This document shows, piece after piece, positions 60,235-64,000 of a stretch of 64,000 nucleotides of DNA. The first letter of the stretch is position 1. Every line of letters begins with the position of its first letter. The translations under genes and the position numbers were made by a program. Source of the stretch: an uncultured Collinsella sp. (GTDB lineage: Bacteria > Actinomycetota > Coriobacteriia > Coriobacteriales > Coriobacteriaceae); the NCBI GenBank assembly GCA_902497065.1, contig CABVDH010000003.1, positions 108,163-172,162 of the forward strand. The letters are read 5' to 3'. The notes under the pieces are model-generated. The model saw only the letters and a list, made by a program, of their open reading frames with translations. It ran no database searches and had not been told where the DNA came from.

Positions 60235-63200
60235 CTATGCAAAAGGCCTAGCTGCGCCGATTACACGACCTGGAGCATTGACCGAGCGCTCGGTCACACC
60301 GATCCCCGGCCACGAATCAATGATTCGACCGTTTCCAATGTAGATTCCAATATGACCCCGGTAGTAGACCACATCTCCCCTCTGCATAGCAGAGGTGCTA
60401 ACCGGCATAAACGTGTTGTTGCGATACCAGTTCATGGAGTTATAGGTCTGCTCGGGCAGCCAACGATGGTTATAGGGGTTATACCAACCCATATCCATGC
60501 CTGTCGCATACAGACATTGCAGTACCAAGCCCGAGCAATCAACCGCATCCCCCGGCCAAGAAGACCAAGGCTCAATATAACGCGTCCCAATATATTCCCG
60601 AGCACGCTGGACGAACGCATTGATGCAATCCTGTCTTGAAGCGTTATAAGGAATTCGAGAAGGCGAGACATACGTGAAATAACCGGTGCAATACGAAGGA
60701 AGCTGTACGCTATTGTAACTAACCTTTGGATAAGATCCCGGAGTCTGATACCCCATATAACGATAGGTCTCAAAATACGAATCAGACGTAGAGCCTGGTG
60801 CAGAAGCGCCCTTGGGGACAATCTTTACTTGTAAAGCCTGAACAGGAATGCCAAGCTTCGTGGTGCCCGCCGGTGATCCATTTTTAGTCCAGCCAAGCCA
60901 TCCGTAATTTGACACATGGACGCGATACCAGACATCAAAGTAATTCGAAACGTCGCCAGTCAAGTTAATCTTCACGGCTTGGATTTGTTGTCCCTGTCCA
61001 ACGGTTCCCGCTGTGGCCCCATCTGAGACAGCAGATTGCCAGCCGATATTGGATACGTGGGCGGAATACGAAATGCCACCGTTCGTGGAGATTTCGGAAA
61101 GCGAAAACTGCATGGCCTCCATCGCACGGTTCTGCCCAACTGTTCCGGCAACACCGCCATTGCCGACAGGCGCTTGCCAGCCAAGACCGGAGCAATTCGC
61201 CTTTGCAGATAGCTCGGGAAGCTGGATCAACGCAGCATGGTCTTGAATGGGAGCGTCGGACGAACCCTTGGCAACCAACTTAATTTGAATTGCCTCGGCC
61301 TGCTTAGACAGCCCAACGGTGCCAGCCGCAGCTTCATTTTTAGCCCAGCCAAGCCAGCCATAGTCTGCAGCATGAATACGGTAGTAAATATCGTATTTTG
61401 AAGCGTCGTTCCCGGTCAGCCTTAATTTGACCGCCTGAATTGCGAGGCCCTTGCCAACAGTGCCAGCATAGGAAGCACCCGAGACGTATGGCCGCCAGCC
61501 GATATTCGCAACATGTGCCGACACTTCAACTGAGGCATCGATGCCCTGAGTTGCAACATACAAAGCCTGCAGGGAGCGGGACTTGCCCGTCTGGCCAGCG
61601 GTTTCACCGTTGCCAACGGGAGCCAGCCAGCCCGCAGAAGCAACGTGCGCCTGAGATACAAGACCGATTCCAGGCGTTTCGATAAATGCATTGGCAGAGG
61701 AGCCAGGCGAAGACTGACCCTTATTTACAAGTGCAACATCGATGCCGCACAAACCGGAAGAACCACCAGAAACGCCACATGCCTGACCATTTGACGCCCA
61801 GCCAGTCCAGCCATTACCGGAATCGCATACTCGATACCAGATGTCATAATTGGCAGCGAGTTGACCGCTCAACGACATTTTTATCGCTTTTATGGGTGCG
61901 CCGGATACCGCCTTGGCAGCGCCACCATCCGATGAAGAAGCGCCCCAGCCTGAATACCCATCCATAACGGAATAAGAAATAGACCCGTTATCAGTTTGAC
62001 CGGCAACGCTCAGGGCAATAGAGTTCAGCAGTTTAGCACCCTTGCCTCCGATCGTGGCCTTTTGACCAGAAGAGGAGCCAAGACTCTCCCCAGAAACGGC
62101 CGATCCGGAAACCGTAACAGCATCTGGATCGCCGATAAAGACCTTGGCCGAGGAACCGGGCGCCGCTCCGCCTTTCTCCACGAGAACCACTTTGACCGCT
62201 TCGATAGCCCTGCCCTTACCGGCAGAACCAGCGGCAGCACCATTGCAGGCCCAATCGAGCCAGCCAATGCCTGACACATGAGCGCAATACCAGATGTCAT
62301 ATTTATCTGCCGCCTCGCCGGTCAAGCGAATCTGGACGGCCTCGAGGCGCTGAGACTTTCCGGTCGTGCCGCAGTGCCCCTTAGACCACTGCTGCCAGCC
62401 AACATTCGAGACATGACCACGAAGCTCAATAGAACCCGAGTGGCCATACCAGCCAAGCTGGGCTTCGAGGGCCTCCATGGGAAGGCCCCTGCCAGTTGTC
62501 CCAGCAACAGATCCGCCACCTACGGGAGACATCCAGCCAATATTCGATGTATGCGAACGGATGGCAATCGAAGCGGGATCATCGCTACGGTTCTTAAAAG
62601 GACGGGTAGTGTCGCCCGGGGCGGGGTCGCCCTTGGGCAGGACCGCGACCTGGACGGCCTGGACGGCGCGGCCGTAGCCCGCCGAGCCGGCGTCGGCGCC
62701 GTCGCACGCCCAGCCGAGCCACCCGAACTCGGCGGAGTGGACGCGGTACCAGACGGTGTAGCGGGCCGACAGGTCCGCGGACAGCCTGACCCTCAGGGCC
62801 TCGACGGCGCGGGACTGGCCGGTGGTGCCGGCGGTGGCCTGCCAGCCGACGTTGGAGACGTGGGCCTCGACGGATATGGCGTCAGAGCCGAGGGGCTCGC
62901 CGGTCGAGGCGTCGGACAGGACGAGGCGCAGCGCCTCGAGGGGGAGCCCCCTGCCGGTCGTGCCGGCGGTCTCGCCGCCGGCGACGGCGCCCATCCAGCC
63001 GATATTGGAGACGTGGGCGGAATAAGACAGCGAGACGGCAGTGGCCCCATCGGACTGCGCGGCCTCCGCCTGGCCCCCGTCGGCCTGGGCGGTTTCGGCC
63101 TGGGCGGCCTCGTCCTGGGCGCCGGACTCCCCGCCGGCGGGCTGCGCCTCGCCGGGGAGCGGCTGCGTGTCCCCCGCCGCGGCGGGGGCGGCGTAGGCCG

Positions 63201-63279
63201 CGGGCCCGCACAGGGCCAGGGCGGCAGCGACCGCGAGGACGGCGGCGGCCCCGGAAACTCGTTTCATGGAGCGTTTCAT
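60235..63279 (-). CDS. Exported ChW-repeat NlpC/P60 protein
   Basis: This 1014-residue protein has a signal peptide (residues 1-31), an Ala/Gln/Glu-rich linker, five ChW triplets (about 85-216, 238-371, a degenerate one 392-520, 540-672, 690-822), and a C-terminal NlpC/P60 cysteine peptidase (about 880-1014) with catalytic Cys915 in GDAVDCSGLVLQC and His976 in RGHIGIYIGNGRIIDSW. Likely an endopeptidase that cuts cell-wall stem peptides while anchored by ChW repeats. The second ChW repeat lacks about ten residues (GWQATAGTTG, 146-155). The first 230 codons are very G+C-rich; the rest is not. ATG 63279 follows GGGGGA. Confidence 0.9.
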   Translation of the reverse strand: MKRSMKRVSGAAAVLAVAAALALCGPAAYAAPAAAGDTQPLPGEAQPAGGESGAQDEAAQAETAQADGGQAEAAQSDGATAVSLSYSAHVSNIGWMGAVAGGETAGTTGRGLPLEALRLVLSDASTGEPLGSDAISVEAHVSNVGWQATAGTTGQSRAVEALRVRLSADLSARYTVWYRVHSAEFGWLGWACDGADAGSAGYGRAVQAVQVAVLPKGDPAPGDTTRPFKNRSDDPASIAIRSHTSNIGWMSPVGGGSVAGTTGRGLPMEALEAQLGWYGHSGSIELRGHVSNVGWQQWSKGHCGTTGKSQRLEAVQIRLTGEAADKYDIWYCAHVSGIGWLDWACNGAAAGSAGKGRAIEAVKVVLVEKGGAAPGSSAKVFIGDPDAVTVSGSAVSGESLGSSSGQKATIGGKGAKLLNSIALSVAGQTDNGSISYSVMDGYSGWGASSSDGGAAKAVSGAPIKAIKMSLSGQLAANYDIWYRVCDSGNGWTGWASNGQACGVSGGSSGLCGIDVALVNKGQSSPGSSANAFIETPGIGLVSQAHVASAGWLAPVGNGETAGQTGKSRSLQALYVATQGIDASVEVSAHVANIGWRPYVSGASYAGTVGKGLAIQAVKLRLTGNDASKYDIYYRIHAADYGWLGWAKNEAAAGTVGLSKQAEAIQIKLVAKGSSDAPIQDHAALIQLPELSAKANCSGLGWQAPVGNGGVAGTVGQNRAMEAMQFSLSEISTNGGISYSAHVSNIGWQSAVSDGATAGTVGQGQQIQAVKINLTGDVSNYFDVWYRVHVSNYGWLGWTKNGSPAGTTKLGIPVQALQVKIVPKGASAPGSTSDSYFETYRYMGYQTPGSYPKVSYNSVQLPSYCTGYFTYVSPSRIPYNASRQDCINAFVQRAREYIGTRYIEPWSSWPGDAVDCSGLVLQCLYATGMDMGWYNPYNHRWLPEQTYNSMNWYRNNTFMPVSTSAMQRGDVVYYRGHIGIYIGNGRIIDSWPGIGVTERSVNAPGRVIGAARPFA

Positions 63280-63365
63280 GGAAAATCCCCCTAATCTAGC
63301 AACGGTTTAGAGTCTACTAGATTGGGGGGACGGGGGCCAAGCCGATAAAGGTAATTAACCATCAG

Positions 63366-64000
63366 CTATTTAATCAGACAAACATGCTGATTGATCTCGG
63401 CCGGATTTGAATAGTTGTAGATAGACGAAATCTGATTGGCGGGCGATGAGGAGTGCCACATCTTATTATCACGGGGATTGTCGCCCCAGAAAAACCCGAT
63501 ATGGCAATCGACGTTAGGAGCAGTCTTAAAGAATATGACGTCGCCCTTTCTTGCCAACCCGCTATTCAGCAGATCCTGCACCTTGTTGAACTCATAAACC
63601 TTTGAGCCGGAATCAATCGCATAACCGTAAAAACGCCAAGCATTGATATAGCTACCGCCACCGGGGCCTCCAGCCCAAGGAGAATGGTTATTATTTGCGG
63701 CTACCGCTGCAAGATTGCCGCCGCATTTCGACCATGCGTGGGCGACAAAACCGGTGCAATTCATACCAGAGTATCCATCCCAACGCCTCTCACCATTGGG
63801 ATAGGTGCAGGTAGGAATAGAGAATCCAGTGGAATATGGAGTCCCGACGTAGTAGCCGTCATATTGATGTTGGGTAAGCCAAGTAACGAGTCTGATCCGC
63901 GGAACGCCAATCACTTTCTCATCAGCAACGTCTCTGTACGCGCCCTCCGTGGGGCCCGGTGCCGCCGAGCCCTTCGCGAGGATGCGGACCTGGAGCGCCT
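63366..64000 (-). CDS. ChW-repeat protein with C-terminal NlpC/P60-like domain (5' part beyond the window)
   Basis: The frame is open to the window edge: the first visible codons (ALQVRILAKGSAAPGPTEG) are the end of a ChW triplet with its KGxxAPG linker. The C-terminal domain of about 180 residues has YSGMNCTGFVAHAWSKCGG (Cys nucleophile) and DVIFFKTAPNVDCHIGFFWG (His), followed by MWHSSSPANQISSIYNYSNP. It resembles NlpC/P60-type enzymes that act on peptidoglycan peptides, with a different surrounding sequence from the neighbour at 60235. The visible repeat end is G+C-rich while the enzyme domain is not. An internal GTG at 63914 is not the true start. Confidence 0.85.
   Translation of the reverse strand, partial: ALQVRILAKGSAAPGPTEGAYRDVADEKVIGVPRIRLVTWLTQHQYDGYYVGTPYSTGFSIPTCTYPNGERRWDGYSGMNCTGFVAHAWSKCGGNLAAVAANNNHSPWAGGPGGGSYINAWRFYGYAIDSGSKVYEFNKVQDLLNSGLARKGDVIFFKTAPNVDCHIGFFWGDNPRDNKMWHSSSPANQISSIYNYSNPAEINQHVCLIK

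Noticed and set aside
57250..63200. Regularly spaced DNA similarity suggesting a CRISPR or satellite array.
   Set aside because: The periodicity is that of ChW protein repeats; units are long, diverged and in frame.

Overview
The window reads as chromosomal DNA of a Collinsella-like gut member of the Coriobacteriia (Actinomycetota). This is an inference from moderately high G+C housekeeping genes, a rod-shape operon, a compact aromatic amino acid operon, a galactofuranose/rhamnose surface-glycan locus, and several exported proteins built from ChW (clostridial hydrophobic, conserved Trp) repeats. No rRNA, CRISPR array, prophage or insertion sequence was seen. Every gap between genes is under about 300 bases.

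Positions 1-25.1 kb are mostly housekeeping genes on the minus strand. They comprise glyS/glyQ; a translation operon rpsP-khpA-rimM-trmD-lepB with a recognisable promoter at 3793-3821; the divergent dinB, possibly leaderless; rplU-rpmA-obgE-nadD-yqeK-rsfS; a paired radical-SAM system of unknown function; and mreB-mreC-mreD-mrdA-rodA followed by a DUF697-like gene. After these come a TPR protein with ppiB, a zinc-ribbon membrane protein, a P-type ATPase and tRNA-Arg(CCG).

Positions 25.2-33.8 kb (+) hold the shikimate pathway to Phe and Tyr: aroF, tyrA, aroB, aroA, aroC, pheA, an aroE-aroK fusion and aroQ. An intrinsic terminator sits between the likely promoter and aroF, which suggests attenuation.

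Positions 33.9-50.5 kb are a surface-glycan locus. Glf makes UDP-galactofuranose. Two GlfT2-like transferases, a LicD-type enzyme, a Wzm/Wzt ABC exporter, lipid-linked GT2/GtrA enzymes, a GT-C membrane transferase and dTDP-rhamnose genes (rmlA, rmlB and an rmlC-rmlD fusion) would build, decorate and export a Galf/rhamnose polymer. The rml genes are much richer in G+C than their A+T-rich neighbours, so the locus is mosaic.

Positions 50.7-64 kb (-) are a tandem family of long exported ChW proteins, each with a different catalytic module. The modules are a GT80 sialyltransferase-like domain (the most unexpected finding), a YkuD L,D-transpeptidase in a gene cut by an in-frame amber codon, a GH25 muramidase plus a C-terminal Cys-His domain, an NlpC/P60 domain, and a second NlpC/P60-like protein running off the right edge. 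The ChW repeats come in sets of three ending in a KGxxxPG-type linker. A perfect 197-base duplication and abrupt G+C steps inside these genes point to recent recombination among repeats.
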